Shown here piece after piece: positions 25,864-34,991 of a DNA stretch of 64,000 nt. Origin of the DNA: an uncultured Eubacteriales bacterium (GTDB lineage Bacteria > Bacillota > Clostridia > Oscillospirales > UBA644). The notes beneath the pieces were generated by a model. The model did not search any database, had not been told where the DNA came from, and saw nothing but the letters and a program-made list of their open reading frames with translations. The DNA lies in the NCBI GenBank assembly GCA_905207625.1, contig CAJLLT010000006.1, positions 24,069 to 88,068 on the forward strand, in the 5' to 3' direction. The position numbers and the translations under genes were made by a program. How positions within the stretch are numbered: the stretch's first letter is position 1; the number at the start of each line of letters is the position of its first letter.

Positions 25864-26005
25864 GTTATATGAAAACGGTTTAACGATATATAAAAAGAGA
25901 CTTTTGCACGAAAATCAGTGAAACAAGCCGGCATTCCGCGTCCGTATTCTTCTTGTCAAAAAAGCAGTACTCTGCTCATGCCTGAAAAGGCGGATCACGG
26001 AAATA

Positions 26006-26439
26006 TTACTTCGCATTCTTATAGGAAAGAATAATATGACTCGGCGCAATACCGCTGCTGCAAGGATCAGCAGTACCGATCTGCTCATAATCCCGCTGAA
26101 AAGAAAAATAACCGAAGGAATGACGGAAAGCGCCACAGCCCTGAAAATACTGCTTTTTCTGAAACAAATAATCCAGATCAGGCAGTAAAGCATCACCAAT
26201 ACGGTATTCACAATAAGATATACGGAAAAAACTCGGTCAGACCACCAGCCGAACCATGTTCCGGGAATATTGATCACCATAAAGCCAAAACAGCCGAATC
26301 TCCCTATTTGTTCCGCGATCTCGATCCCTTTATTGTTCCACTTGTTCTCGAAACCGTTTCTGTTCTTTATTGCAAATACTATATTCGGTATCATTATTAC
26401 AGCAATAATGATCAGTCCGAAAACATTCAGCCAATCCAT
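26006..26439 (-). pseudogene. Four-helix membrane protein gene with a one-base frameshift near its 3' end
   Basis: Good start (GGAGG 6 nt before ATG at 26439) and a product with N-terminal WLNVFGLIIIAVIMIPNIVF, then GFMVINIPGTWFGWW and further hydrophobic helices, a conserved uncharacterised Firmicutes membrane protein. After about residue 130 the frame runs into an arginine-rich, unlikely tail ending at 25915. One base added near 26045-26050 restores APSHIILSYKNAK followed by TAA at 26006, which fits the expected C-terminus (family pattern from memory). So a single-base deletion, real or a sequencing error, has broken the last ~14 codons. Confidence 0.7.
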
Positions 26440-26663
26440 GCCGATCCTCCGACAAATCCGGATTTATAAGCCCGTGGGAAAGTGACACACAACGGCGAAG
26501 AGTTTCAGCCGGCGATCCGATCACGGCAGACAATTCGCAATGTGCCTTGACCGTAAGCCTCATCGGAACTTCCCGGAAATTTCAGTATCAGTATAGCAGG
26601 ATTCACTGTATCTGTCAATAGTTCCGTAACCGGATAAATTAAAAAAATACAAAAAAACGAAAC

Positions 26664-26700
26664 CGGAGTCCGCCGGAAAATTTCTCCGGCGGCTGTCATT
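26664..26700. terminator. Hairpin, terminator-like
   Basis: CCGCCGGA / TCCGGCGG with a 7 nt loop, followed by a T-run after CTGTCA. The rest of 26440-26706 contains no gene I can support. Confidence 0.55.
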
Positions 26701-26706
26701 TTTTCG

Positions 26707-26735
26707 TTGACAAAGCAATGTTTTCCGAGGAGAAT
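26707..26735 (+). promoter_or_regulatory. Probable promoter of the lipoprotein gene at 26815
   Basis: Exact TTGACA with a weak -10 GAGAAT at 17 bp spacing. Confidence 0.45.
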
Positions 26736-26814
26736 AGTCACGGCTGATATGGAGAAATTAAAGATATAACGACACAATGTCGTAAAATGCAAAAAATTGA
26801 GGAAGGAATGAAAA

Positions 26815-27723
26815 ATGAAAAAACTATTATCGCTTATACCCGCGCTGGCGGTATGTCTGCTCGTCGCCGCGCTTATATACGGATGCACCCAGCAGCCTGA
26901 AAAGCCCTCCGATGTCCCTTCGGAGACCCCAACGGACGGAACGGAAAACACCTCGACGGTGGAGGGAACCGTCAGCACCACGACCACCGGTCCCAACGGA
27001 TTGGCGAACTTCATGATATACTCCGACGGGAAGGAGAAGTATCTGTTCAATGTCGCCTCGTCCTTCGATCTGGTACCTTCACTGGGAGACTCTGTTTCGG
27101 TCACCGTTAAAGGAACCGTAACCGAAACCGCTCCCGCCCAGGCAACGGCACAGAAACTCACTGTTCTCAATCAGTTTTCCGCTTCACCCCTTGATGCAGA
27201 AGTTTACCGGATCGAAAACATTGACGTTACCGGGGTTCGTCAGGCACTGAATACGGACCGGTGGATATTCACCCTTATAAAATCCTATGACGATTTCCGG
27301 GCATATCTGGACAATAATGCGCTGAATGAAAGTGTTATGCAGAAGCTCGGCAACACTCAGATAGACACTCTCACCGAGAGCTTTTTTACAGCGAAAAATC
27401 TCGGTATTTTTATTATAAATAACGGAAATTCCGCAGATACCGCCGCAGAAGGAACATACCTTCAGCAGGGAACTATGTACCTGAAGATCAAAAACAGAAC
27501 CACCGATGCGACTCTTAACAATATGACCTACACCGCATATCTGGTAGCGTTCGATAAAACCACGGAGATTGCCGACGGAATAGTGCTTACGGAGAATATA
27601 CTTGCGGACAATCTCGGGGATCTTGACATCAAAACCGATGACAACGCCACCGGAGACACCCCACGGCCCACCGAGCCTGTTACCGAAAATTCACAACAGA
27701 GGGATTCCGGCACAGCAGACTGA
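26815..27723 (+). CDS. Hypothetical lipoprotein
   Basis: 302 residues. A type II signal peptide (MKKLL..., hydrophobic core) ends in the lipobox LIYGC, Cys about residue 24, so the protein is tethered outside the membrane. A Pro/Glu/Thr-rich linker (about 25-55) leads to a beta-rich region (VEGTVSTTTTGPNGLANF, VSVTVKGTVTET) that resembles an OB-like fold, then a second domain without motifs I recognise, and a Thr/Pro-rich C-terminus. Monocistronic between its own promoter and a shared terminator. Confidence 0.75.
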   Translation: MKKLLSLIPALAVCLLVAALIYGCTQQPEKPSDVPSETPTDGTENTSTVEGTVSTTTTGPNGLANFMIYSDGKEKYLFNVASSFDLVPSLGDSVSVTVKGTVTETAPAQATAQKLTVLNQFSASPLDAEVYRIENIDVTGVRQALNTDRWIFTLIKSYDDFRAYLDNNALNESVMQKLGNTQIDTLTESFFTAKNLGIFIINNGNSADTAAEGTYLQQGTMYLKIKNRTTDATLNNMTYTAYLVAFDKTTEIADGIVLTENILADNLGDLDIKTDDNATGDTPRPTEPVTENSQQRDSGTAD

Positions 27724-27737
27724 CGCAACAACAAAAT

Positions 27738-27780
27738 AATACCCGAAAAAGGACGTATTATCCTGTTTCGGGTATTTTTT
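27738..27780. terminator. Bidirectional terminator shared with thrS
   Basis: AATACCCGAAA / TTTCGGGTATT stem with T-run; the last base of the thrS stop abuts it. Confidence 0.85.
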
Positions 27781-29543
27781 CAGAGTCTCTGTCTGATTTC
27801 TTCCGTAATGTCGGAAATGAATTTATCCAGGGCTACGGTTTCCGTTTCAGTGCTGTCCCTGCGGCGCAGTCCGACTGCTCCCTGCTCCGCTTCCTTCTGA
27901 CCGATGACAAGCATGTAGGGAACTCTGTCCACGGTCTGGGCTTCACGTATCATATAACCTATTTTTTCGTTACGGTTGTCAAGTTTTACCCTCACGCCGG
28001 CGTCCCGGAGTTTATTGTAAACCTGTTGCGCATAATCCGAGCTCTTTTCCGAAACCTGAAGGACCTTTACCTGAACGGGTGCAAGCCAGGTGGGGAATTT
28101 TCCGGCATAATGCTCCGTCAGGATTCCGATAAATCTCTCTATAGATCCGAAGCAGACCCGATGGATCATTATCGGACGCTGCTTCTGTCCGTTCTCGTCA
28201 ACGTATTCCAGGCCGAAATTGAGCGGCATCTGGAAATCCAGCTGTATAGTGCCGCACTGCCAGGTCCTGCCGATGCAGTCCCTGAGGTGGAAATCTATCT
28301 TGGGACCGTAAAACGCTCCGTCCCCCTCGTTTACGGTATAGGGCAAACCGAGCTTTTCCAGAGCAGATTTGAGTCCGTCCGTGGCGGCCTGCCAATCCTC
28401 GTCACTGCCCATGCTGTTTTCGGGTCGGGTAGACAGTTCCACAAAATACCTGAAACCGAACTTTCCGTATACTTCGTTTATAAGTCCCACAACGTTGACT
28501 ATTTCATCGGTTATCTGCTCCCGGCGCATGAATATATGTGCATCATCCTGCGTAAAACAGCGGACACGGAACAGACCGTGGAGAGCACCCCTGAGTTCAT
28601 GACGATGAACAACGCCAAGTTCCGCAACGCGCATAGGCAGTTCACGGTAACTATGGGGACGGCTGCGGTAAACCATTACGCCTCCGGGACAGTTCATGGG
28701 CTTTATGCAATAAGTCTCGTCGTCAATGACGGTGGAATACATATTATCCTTGTAATGATCCCAGTGGCCGCTGGTTTCCCAGAGCTTACGGTTCATTATC
28801 ATCGGGGTGGAAACTTCCACATAGTTTTCACGGCGATGGATCTGTCTCCAGTAATCTGTCAGAGCATTTTTCAGGATCATACCGTTAGGCAGAAAGAAGG
28901 GAAAACCGGGGGCTTCGTCGCAAAGCATGAAAAGTTCCATTTCCCTGCCGATACGGCGATGGTCACGGCGTTCCGCCTCCTCCATGAGTCTGAGGTAATC
29001 CTCCATTTCCTCTTTGGACGCAAAAGCTATTCCCTTTATACGGGTCAGCATTTTATTTGAGCTGTCGTTTTTCCAGTAGGCACCGGACTGCGCGGTTATT
29101 TTAAACGCCTTCAGGGCTTTGGTATAACAAAGGTGGGGACCGACGCACATATCAACATACTCGCCCTGTTTGTAGAAGGATATTACAGCATCCTCCGGCA
29201 GATCGGAAATATGCTCGACCTTGTACTTTTCTCCCCGTGATTCCATAAACGAAACAGCTTCGTCCCGGGGCAGGGTAAAGGGAGTTATCGGAAGATTTTC
29301 TTTGACGATCTTCCTCATCTGCTCCTCAATGCGCAGCAGATCCTCCTGATCCAGCTTTTCATCCCCCAGGTCCACATCATAATAAAATCCGTTTTCGGTC
29401 GCGGGACCATAGGCAAACATTGCGGAAGGATAGAGTCTTTTTACCGCCTGAGCAAGTATATGCGCGGCGGTGTGACGCAGCACATGAAGTTCCTGCTCCT
29501 TCGGGCACTCATCGACCCTTCCGTCGGAATAAATGATCTTCAT
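27780..29543 (-). CDS. thrS: Threonine--tRNA ligase without TGS domain
   Basis: 587 residues. The editing domain has LRHTAAHILAQ (HxxxH) and YVDMCVGPHL (Cys/His). The class II catalytic core shows motif 2 (MNCPGGVMVYRSRPHSYRELPMR split over KPMNC and RELPMRVAELG), HRHELRGALHGLFRVR, and motif 3 GSIERFIGIL; the anticodon-binding domain follows. The usual N-terminal TGS domain (about 60 residues) is reduced to about 20. Start at 29543 is chosen for AAGGAGA just upstream; the longer frame runs into the T-box terminator. Controlled by the T-box below. Confidence 0.96.
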   Translation of the reverse strand: MKIIYSDGRVDECPKEQELHVLRHTAAHILAQAVKRLYPSAMFAYGPATENGFYYDVDLGDEKLDQEDLLRIEEQMRKIVKENLPITPFTLPRDEAVSFMESRGEKYKVEHISDLPEDAVISFYKQGEYVDMCVGPHLCYTKALKAFKITAQSGAYWKNDSSNKMLTRIKGIAFASKEEMEDYLRLMEEAERRDHRRIGREMELFMLCDEAPGFPFFLPNGMILKNALTDYWRQIHRRENYVEVSTPMIMNRKLWETSGHWDHYKDNMYSTVIDDETYCIKPMNCPGGVMVYRSRPHSYRELPMRVAELGVVHRHELRGALHGLFRVRCFTQDDAHIFMRREQITDEIVNVVGLINEVYGKFGFRYFVELSTRPENSMGSDEDWQAATDGLKSALEKLGLPYTVNEGDGAFYGPKIDFHLRDCIGRTWQCGTIQLDFQMPLNFGLEYVDENGQKQRPIMIHRVCFGSIERFIGILTEHYAGKFPTWLAPVQVKVLQVSEKSSDYAQQVYNKLRDAGVRVKLDNRNEKIGYMIREAQTVDRVPYMLVIGQKEAEQGAVGLRRRDSTETETVALDKFISDITEEIRQRL

Positions 29544-29561
29544 ATTTTTCTCCTTTTCAAA

Positions 29562-29830
29562 ATAAAAAAGCACCCTCAAAGACACGGTCATTCCGTATCT
29601 TCAAGGGTGCATCTCGTTCAGAAACACACGGTTCCACCTTGATATTTCACTCGGATTCCTTCAAATCCTATCCTTTAACGCAGGCATACGGTGTCACTTA
29701 CTGTTTTCGGCGGCACAGCTCCGGAATGGTCTTCGCCGGAACTTCACACAGGGCGCTCTCACCGTCCGCCCCTCGCTTTGTGTCCGATCCCGGGTACTCT
29801 TTCCTTCACAGCTTTTCTCTTCGGTTTCCC
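29562..29830 (-). promoter_or_regulatory. T-box leader (threonine)
   Basis: Minus-strand leader of thrS. The T-box sequence AAGGTGGAACCGTG is present, followed by mutually exclusive antiterminator and terminator: stem GCACCCT / AGGGTGC (29570-29610) and TTTTTTATTTT. In stem I the likely specifier is ACC (29728-29730), a Thr codon followed by A. Uncharged tRNA-Thr would promote read-through. Confidence 0.93.
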
Positions 29831-29832
29831 TG

Positions 29833-29861
29833 ATTATATCACTCAATCCCGGATTTGTCAA
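29833..29861 (-). promoter_or_regulatory. Promoter of the thrS T-box transcript
   Basis: Exact TTGACA, 17 bp, exact TATAAT on the minus strand. Confidence 0.85.
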
Positions 29862-29901
29862 GCCCCTTTGCGGAATTTTTCATATATTTCCGGACTGAAA
29901 T

Positions 29902-29945
29902 AAATAAAAAATCACAGCGGGAAGAACCGTGGTCCTCCCCGCTGT
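29902..29945 (-). terminator. Terminator of the hydrogenase operon
   Basis: On the minus strand ACAGCGGG and CCCGCTGT form the base of a long stem, followed by GATTTTTTATT, 14 bp after hydA. Confidence 0.85.
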
Positions 29946-29958
29946 TGGAAATTCCGGT

Positions 29959-31698
29959 TTATTTTCCTCTGGCGACGTATGTGGTGTGAAGCAGTTTATG
30001 AGCCTTATGACTTCCGGGTTTTTCCAGATATTCCTCGTAGAGCTTTCTGACTACGGGGTTCTCATGTGATTTCCGGACAGCGCAGGCTTCATCCTCGTCG
30101 TAAAGGGCTTTTGCCCTGAGAGTCTTGATATCAACGTGACTTCTGGTATAAGCGTCGTGAATGGGCTGACCGCCGCCGTTTACGCATCCGCCGGGACATG
30201 CCATTATCTCCACAAAGTGGTAGAAAGCCTTACCGTCACGGATATCTCTGAGCAGTTTACGGGCATTGGCAGTGCCGCTGACCACGGCGATCCTGACATC
30301 CGTTCCTGCAACTTTGTAGGTCGCCTCTTTTATACCTTCCGTACCTCTTACTTCCTTAAATTCCACGTCGGGAAGCTCTTTCCCTTCAAGGATCTCGGCA
30401 ACGGTACGGAGGGCCGCCTCCATAACGCCGCCGGTGGCGCCGAAAATATGTCCGGCACCGGTAGCTCCGCCGAATACGGGATCAAACTCTTCGTCGGGAA
30501 GTTCGGTAAAGTTCAGCCCTGCCATTTTTATGAGCTTTGCAAGTTCGCGGGTAGTGATGGAAATATCGATATCGTCCATACCGTCAACCTTGTTCTGTTC
30601 TCTGGTACGTTCGAATTTCTTTGCGGTACAGGGCATAACGCTGACAACAACCATGTTTGCCGGATCGACTCCGTTCTTTTCCGCGTAATAGCTCTTCATC
30701 AGCGCACCGTACATTCCCTGAGGAGACTTTGCGGAGGACAGATTGGGAATAAATTCCGGGAAATAGTGCTCACAGTACTTGACCCATCCGGGGGAGCAGG
30801 AGGTAATAAGCGGGAAGGGTCCGTTTTCCTTGAGACGGTTGATGAATTCCGTTCCTTCCTCCATGATGGTGACATCTGCGGCTACATCGACGTCCACCAC
30901 GGCGTCAAAGCCCAGACGGCGCATAGCGGCAACCATCTTGCCCTCAACATTTGTTCCTATCGGCATACCGAACTCTTCGCCGAGACCGGCACGGACGGAG
31001 GGGGCGGGAGCTATGACAACGTGCTTCTCGGGGTCCGCAAGAGCCTCCATTACCGCCGCGGTATCGTCTCTTTCAACAAGAGCTCCGGTGGGACAGTTGA
31101 CAACGCACTGTCCGCAGGCGATGCAGGGGGAATCCTTAAGCTCCATGTCGAAGGCACAGCCTATATTTGTGGTAAAACCTCTTTCGTTGGCACCGATAAC
31201 GCCCACGCCCTGAAGGGCACTGCATACGGCAGAACAGCGGCGGCAGAGGATACATTTATTGTTGTTTCTTACAAGATACGGGTTGCTGGTCTCCACCTCA
31301 TACTTCGGTTTATCCCCGTCGAATTTGGCTTCATCCTCTATTCCGTATTCCTTGCAGAGAGCCTGAAGCTCGCAGTTCGTGCTTCTGGGACATGACAGAC
31401 ATCTTCTGTCATGGGTGGACATTATGAGCTCAAGAGTCATTTTTCTTGACTCTATGACCCGGGGAGTGTTGGTAAAAACCTCCATGCCCTCATTCACCGG
31501 ATATACGCAGGCGGCAACAAGGGTCCTTGCCTTTTTGACCTCCACCACGCATATGCGGCAGGCGGCTATGGCATTGATATCCTTAAGGTAGCACAGCGTA
31601 GGGATCTTTATTCCCACGGAATCCGCCGCCTCAAGTATGGTGGAACCGGCAGGCACGGTTACGTCCATGCCGTTTATTTTAAGATTAACATCGGCCAT
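29959..31698 (-). CDS. hydA: [FeFe] hydrogenase catalytic subunit (NADH-linked group A)
   Basis: 579 residues that make or oxidise H2. N-terminal [2Fe-2S] domain (CYLKDINAIAACRICVVEV), His/Cys [4Fe-4S] segment (HDRRCLSCPRSTNCELQ), two [4Fe-4S] clusters (CILCRRCSAVC; CIACGQCVVNCPTG), then the H-cluster motifs L1 TSCSPGWVKYCE, L2 MPCTAKKFE and L3 ACPGGCVNGGGQP, and the small C-terminal subunit-like region. Last gene of the operon with HydB- and NuoE-like partners, so it probably works as an NAD-linked, possibly electron-confurcating enzyme with reduced ferredoxin. Maturases HydEFG are not in the window. Confidence 0.96.
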   Translation of the reverse strand: MADVNLKINGMDVTVPAGSTILEAADSVGIKIPTLCYLKDINAIAACRICVVEVKKARTLVAACVYPVNEGMEVFTNTPRVIESRKMTLELIMSTHDRRCLSCPRSTNCELQALCKEYGIEDEAKFDGDKPKYEVETSNPYLVRNNNKCILCRRCSAVCSALQGVGVIGANERGFTTNIGCAFDMELKDSPCIACGQCVVNCPTGALVERDDTAAVMEALADPEKHVVIAPAPSVRAGLGEEFGMPIGTNVEGKMVAAMRRLGFDAVVDVDVAADVTIMEEGTEFINRLKENGPFPLITSCSPGWVKYCEHYFPEFIPNLSSAKSPQGMYGALMKSYYAEKNGVDPANMVVVSVMPCTAKKFERTREQNKVDGMDDIDISITTRELAKLIKMAGLNFTELPDEEFDPVFGGATGAGHIFGATGGVMEAALRTVAEILEGKELPDVEFKEVRGTEGIKEATYKVAGTDVRIAVVSGTANARKLLRDIRDGKAFYHFVEIMACPGGCVNGGGQPIHDAYTRSHVDIKTLRAKALYDEDEACAVRKSHENPVVRKLYEEYLEKPGSHKAHKLLHTTYVARGK

Positions 31699-31715
31699 TG
31701 CTTGCTTTCTCCTTC

Positions 31716-33542
31716 TTATTCCCTGATTATGGCTTTGAACTTACAGCTTCCCATACAAGCGCCGCATTTGACACACTTGGAGGGATCGATTTCAAGCGCG
31801 GGGAGTTTCTTTCCGGGAGCAACATAGTCGCTCTTGGATATTGCGCCCACGGGACATGTTCTGGCGCACATGCCGCATCCGAAACAGCTGTCCTTGACAA
31901 TCTTGTAAGAAATGAGCTTTTTACATACGCCGGCGGGACATTTTTTGTCCACGATGTGGGATATGTATTCATCTCTGAAATAACGGAGAGTAGACAGAAC
32001 CGGGTTGGGCGCCGTCTGTCCCAGGCCGCAGAGGGCGTTGTCCTTTATGTAGTGACAGAGCTTTTCCATTTCATCGAGGTCTTCCATAGTCGCCTTGCCT
32101 TCGGTGACCTTTGTAAGCATTTCAAGAAGTCTTCTTGTTCCTACCCGGCAGGGAGTGCATTTTCCGCAGGATTCGTCCACGGTGAACTCAAGGAAGAACT
32201 TGGCGATATCCACCATGCAGTTATCTTCATCCATGACTATAAGTCCGCCGGACCCCATCATGGAACCGATAGCGATGAGGTTGTCATAATCTATGGGGAC
32301 GTCCAGGTGCTGAGCCGGGATACATCCGCCGGAGGGACCTCCGGTCTGGGCCGCTTTGAATTTCTTCCCGTTGGGGATTCCGCCGCCGATCTCCTCGATT
32401 ATGGTCCGGAGGGTGGTTCCCATGGGAACTTCCACAAGTCCGGTATGTTTGATCTTTCCGCCCAGAGCGAAGACTTTGGTTCCCTTGCTCTTCTCGGTGC
32501 CCATGGAAGCAAACCATTCGGGTCCGTTGAGAATTATCTGAGGGATATTGGCATAGGTCTCAACATTGTTGAGAATAGTGGGTTTCTGGAACAGACCTTT
32601 TACCGCAGGGAACGGAGGACGGGCATGAGGTTCGCCCCTCTTGCCCTCTATCGAAGTCATGAGCGCGGTTTCCTCGCCGCATACAAATGCTCCGGCACCG
32701 AGACGGATATCCACATCAAAGTTGAATCCGGTACCGAAAATATTCTTGCCAAGAATACCGTATTCCCGGGCCTGATCAATGGCAATGCTCAGCCTTTTGA
32801 CGGCGATGGGGTACTCCGCTCTGACATAAACGTAGCCCTGATCGGAGCCTATCGCGTAGGCGGCAATGGCCATGGCTTCAATTACCGCATGGGGGTCGCC
32901 CTCAAGAACGGAACGGTCCATGAACGCGCCCGGGTCACCCTCGTCGGCGTTGCAACATACATATTTTTTATCGGAAACGGACTTGCTTGCGAAGTCCCAT
33001 TTCATTCCCGTGGGGAAACCGGCGCCGCCGCGGCCACGCAGACCAGAGGCTTTCATTGTATCTATTACCTGTGCCGGTGTCATTTCCGTAAGGACTTTAC
33101 CGAGGGCTTTGTAGCCGTCCCTTGCGATGTACTCGTCAATATGCTCGGGGTCGATGACGCCGCAGTTGCGGAGAGCCACACGGTGCTGTTTTTTATAGAA
33201 CTGGGTCTCGCTCAGGGAATACAGAGCCTCCTCAACTTTTCCGGACTCCTCCGTACCGGTGTCCTTGTAGACCATTCTGTCCACGGGACGGCCTTTCAGC
33301 AGATGCTCCTCCACGATTTCGGGGATCTCATCCTCGGTAACACTGTTGTAAAACGTACCGTCGGGATAAACTATCATTATCGGACCGAGGGCGCAAAGTC
33401 CGAAGCATCCGGTCTGAACGACCTCCACCTCGTCTTCAAGTCCCTGTCTTTTAAGCTCTTCGGCGAGTTTCTGTCTGAGCTTGACGCTGCCGGAGGAAGT
33501 ACAACCGGTACCGCCGCAAACCAATACATGTGAACGTATCAT
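31716..33542 (-). CDS. hydB: NADH-binding (NuoF-like) hydrogenase subunit HydB
   Basis: 608 residues. N-terminal thioredoxin-like [2Fe-2S] domain (VCGGTGCTSSGS ... TGCFGLC), NuoF core with GLRGRGGAGFPTG (NADH), the FMN site region CNADEGDPGAFMDR, GAGAFVCGEETAL, and the [4Fe-4S] ESCGKCTPCRVG. The C-terminus adds a 2x[4Fe-4S] ferredoxin domain (CFGCGMCARTCP; CVKCGACMGSC). It passes electrons between NAD(H), ferredoxin and HydA. 17 bp separate it from hydA. Confidence 0.96.
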   Translation of the reverse strand: MIRSHVLVCGGTGCTSSGSVKLRQKLAEELKRQGLEDEVEVVQTGCFGLCALGPIMIVYPDGTFYNSVTEDEIPEIVEEHLLKGRPVDRMVYKDTGTEESGKVEEALYSLSETQFYKKQHRVALRNCGVIDPEHIDEYIARDGYKALGKVLTEMTPAQVIDTMKASGLRGRGGAGFPTGMKWDFASKSVSDKKYVCCNADEGDPGAFMDRSVLEGDPHAVIEAMAIAAYAIGSDQGYVYVRAEYPIAVKRLSIAIDQAREYGILGKNIFGTGFNFDVDIRLGAGAFVCGEETALMTSIEGKRGEPHARPPFPAVKGLFQKPTILNNVETYANIPQIILNGPEWFASMGTEKSKGTKVFALGGKIKHTGLVEVPMGTTLRTIIEEIGGGIPNGKKFKAAQTGGPSGGCIPAQHLDVPIDYDNLIAIGSMMGSGGLIVMDEDNCMVDIAKFFLEFTVDESCGKCTPCRVGTRRLLEMLTKVTEGKATMEDLDEMEKLCHYIKDNALCGLGQTAPNPVLSTLRYFRDEYISHIVDKKCPAGVCKKLISYKIVKDSCFGCGMCARTCPVGAISKSDYVAPGKKLPALEIDPSKCVKCGACMGSCKFKAIIRE

Positions 33543-33555
33543 TTATCCTTTCCTC

Positions 33556-33915
33556 CTATTCAGCCGTATATTCTTTCACGATTCTGCCGGCGCTGAGTTC
33601 TTCCACGGCACGTCTGACCTTATCCGGCGTCATGTGAACGTAAAGAACCTTTTTTTCACCGCGACGGTAGATCTCGACAACAGGCTCAAGCCCTGTTTTT
33701 TCGATATTTCCCGTCTGGGTAACGGTTATCATTTCGGAAAGCCCCAGATCGTGGACCTGTCTGACAAACTCCAGAAGAGTATCCCGGGCGCCCGCCTCTA
33801 TGCCGCAGGTTCCCATGCCGACAACAATTCTGGTTCCGTGATTCCCCGCTTCCCGGATCGCTATCACGTCTTTCATTTTTTCTCTGATTGCTTCGAGATC
33901 CGCTAAGCTTTTCAT
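33556..33915 (-). CDS. (2Fe-2S) ferredoxin-like protein lacking most cluster cysteines
   Basis: 119 residues of the thioredoxin-like ferredoxin family that accompanies HydB/NuoE. The first ligand region reads VVGMGTCGIEAGA, but the position where TGCxGxC is expected reads VTQTGNIEKTGLEP, and no other Cys is present. It probably cannot hold a normal [2Fe-2S] cluster, so a structural or assembly role is more likely (inference). Start at 33915 is fixed by GGAGGT 9 nt upstream; an upstream frame extension overlaps the preceding gene out of frame. Confidence 0.85.
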   Translation of the reverse strand: MKSLADLEAIREKMKDVIAIREAGNHGTRIVVGMGTCGIEAGARDTLLEFVRQVHDLGLSEMITVTQTGNIEKTGLEPVVEIYRRGEKKVLYVHMTPDKVRRAVEELSAGRIVKEYTAE

Positions 33916-33940
33916 TAAAAAAATACCTCCGATTATGAGA

Positions 33941-34477
33941 TTATATTTTCGTTTCAGTCTTTTTTCCGATATGTCCGGAACTGCCCTCCGACCGGAAGGT
34001 AAATGTTTCTTCCGGGGTACGGTAAACAAACCTGATCCGTGGATGAGTCTCCGCCAAAGCAAGAGTCCGGACAGTCTGTTCGATCTTTCCCAGAGGCAGA
34101 ACATTGGGAAAGGTCATATCAAAACATGCCTCCACGGCGGTACCGTGAAAAACTTTCCCTTTCCGGGATAAAACTTTCATTTTTCCGCCGCACAAAGCAC
34201 TTTCCGCCGCCATCAGGGCAAGCCCGAGTCCGGAAGAACCCACGCGGATGGTAAAACCGGGACGGACACAGTTTTTCAGCGTTTCTCCATCCATTCCGCA
34301 CCCGTTATCCACTATCCTCACCGTCAGTTTTCCCTTTCCGTTTTCTGTAAGATAAAGACCGATCCGGTCCGCTCCGGCATTGACGGAATTCCGGGCAACA
34401 TCGAGAATATTTAGGGACAGTTCCTTCATCCTTCCGGTCTCAGAACCGTCCGACAGTAAAATACGATCCAAAGCCAT
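33941..34477 (-). CDS. Histidine-kinase-like ATP-binding protein of the hydrogenase operon
   Basis: 178 residues with a GHKL ATPase fold and no kinase phospho-acceptor domain: N-box LNILDVARNSVNAGA, G1 VRIVDNGCGMD, and GSSGLGLALMAAESALCGG as G2. Similar single-domain ATPases occur in clostridial hydrogenase operons between nuoE-like and ferredoxin-like genes; the role is unknown, perhaps regulation through a partner protein. An internal Met at residue 17 (34429) is an alternative start; both have purine-rich but badly spaced sites, and the gene begins 13 bp after the previous stop. Confidence 0.8.
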   Translation of the reverse strand: MALDRILLSDGSETGRMKELSLNILDVARNSVNAGADRIGLYLTENGKGKLTVRIVDNGCGMDGETLKNCVRPGFTIRVGSSGLGLALMAAESALCGGKMKVLSRKGKVFHGTAVEACFDMTFPNVLPLGKIEQTVRTLALAETHPRIRFVYRTPEETFTFRSEGSSGHIGKKTETKI

Positions 34478-34490
34478 TCCGGAAAATGAC

Positions 34491-34991
34491 TTACAGACCG
34501 TATTTTTTAAGTATATCCGGGACCTGATCGGCGGTTACTTTTCCGTAAACGTCGTCATTGACGGTAAGAACAGGCGCAAGTCCGCAGCAGCCTATGCAGC
34601 GGGTGGCGTCAAGGGAGAATCTTCCGTCTTCGGTTATGCCTCCGGCTTCAATACCGAGAAGCTCGCTTGCCTTGTCAAAAACCTCTTGGGAACCCTTGAC
34701 GTAGCAAGCCGTTCCGAGACAGATCGCAACCCGGTACTGCCCCTTGGGATTGAGGGCAAACTGCGCATAGAACGTGGCAACGCCGTAAACTTCCTCCAGA
34801 GGAATATCAAGACCGTCGGCAATCATTTTCTGAACTTCGATGGGCAAGTAGCCGTAAATTTCCTGTGCGCCCTGCATTATGGGCATAAGAGCCCCCTGAA
34901 CTCCTTTCTTGGAAGCTATAAGGTCCATGAGCTGTTTTTCCTGCTCCGGAGTACCCCTGAAAGGAACTTTGCATATTTTCTGCTTTCCCAT
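34491..34991 (-). CDS. hydC: NuoE-like [2Fe-2S] subunit (HydC) of NAD-linked hydrogenase
   Basis: 166 residues. Four cluster cysteines are seen in CLGTACYVKG and ATRCIGCCGLAPV. The family N-terminus (ALMPIMQGAQEIYGYLPIEV) and GVATFYAQFALNPKG are typical of 24 kDa NuoE/HydC. It ferries electrons to HydB. The ATG at 34991 (MGKQKICKVP) has AGAGGAAG 9 nt upstream; longer frames start at 35018 or 35051. First gene of the operon, following the promoter at 35163-35191. Confidence 0.93.
   Translation of the reverse strand: MGKQKICKVPFRGTPEQEKQLMDLIASKKGVQGALMPIMQGAQEIYGYLPIEVQKMIADGLDIPLEEVYGVATFYAQFALNPKGQYRVAICLGTACYVKGSQEVFDKASELLGIEAGGITEDGRFSLDATRCIGCCGLAPVLTVNDDVYGKVTADQVPDILKKYGL

Noticed and set aside
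30136..31395. A 419-codon plus-strand frame opposite hydA
   Set aside because: Same reason: antisense shadow of a motif-complete hydrogenase gene.
31698..33533. A 611-codon plus-strand open frame opposite hydB
   Set aside because: It is the mirror of a highly conserved NuoF-like gene on the other strand, has no recognisable domains and no ribosome binding site.
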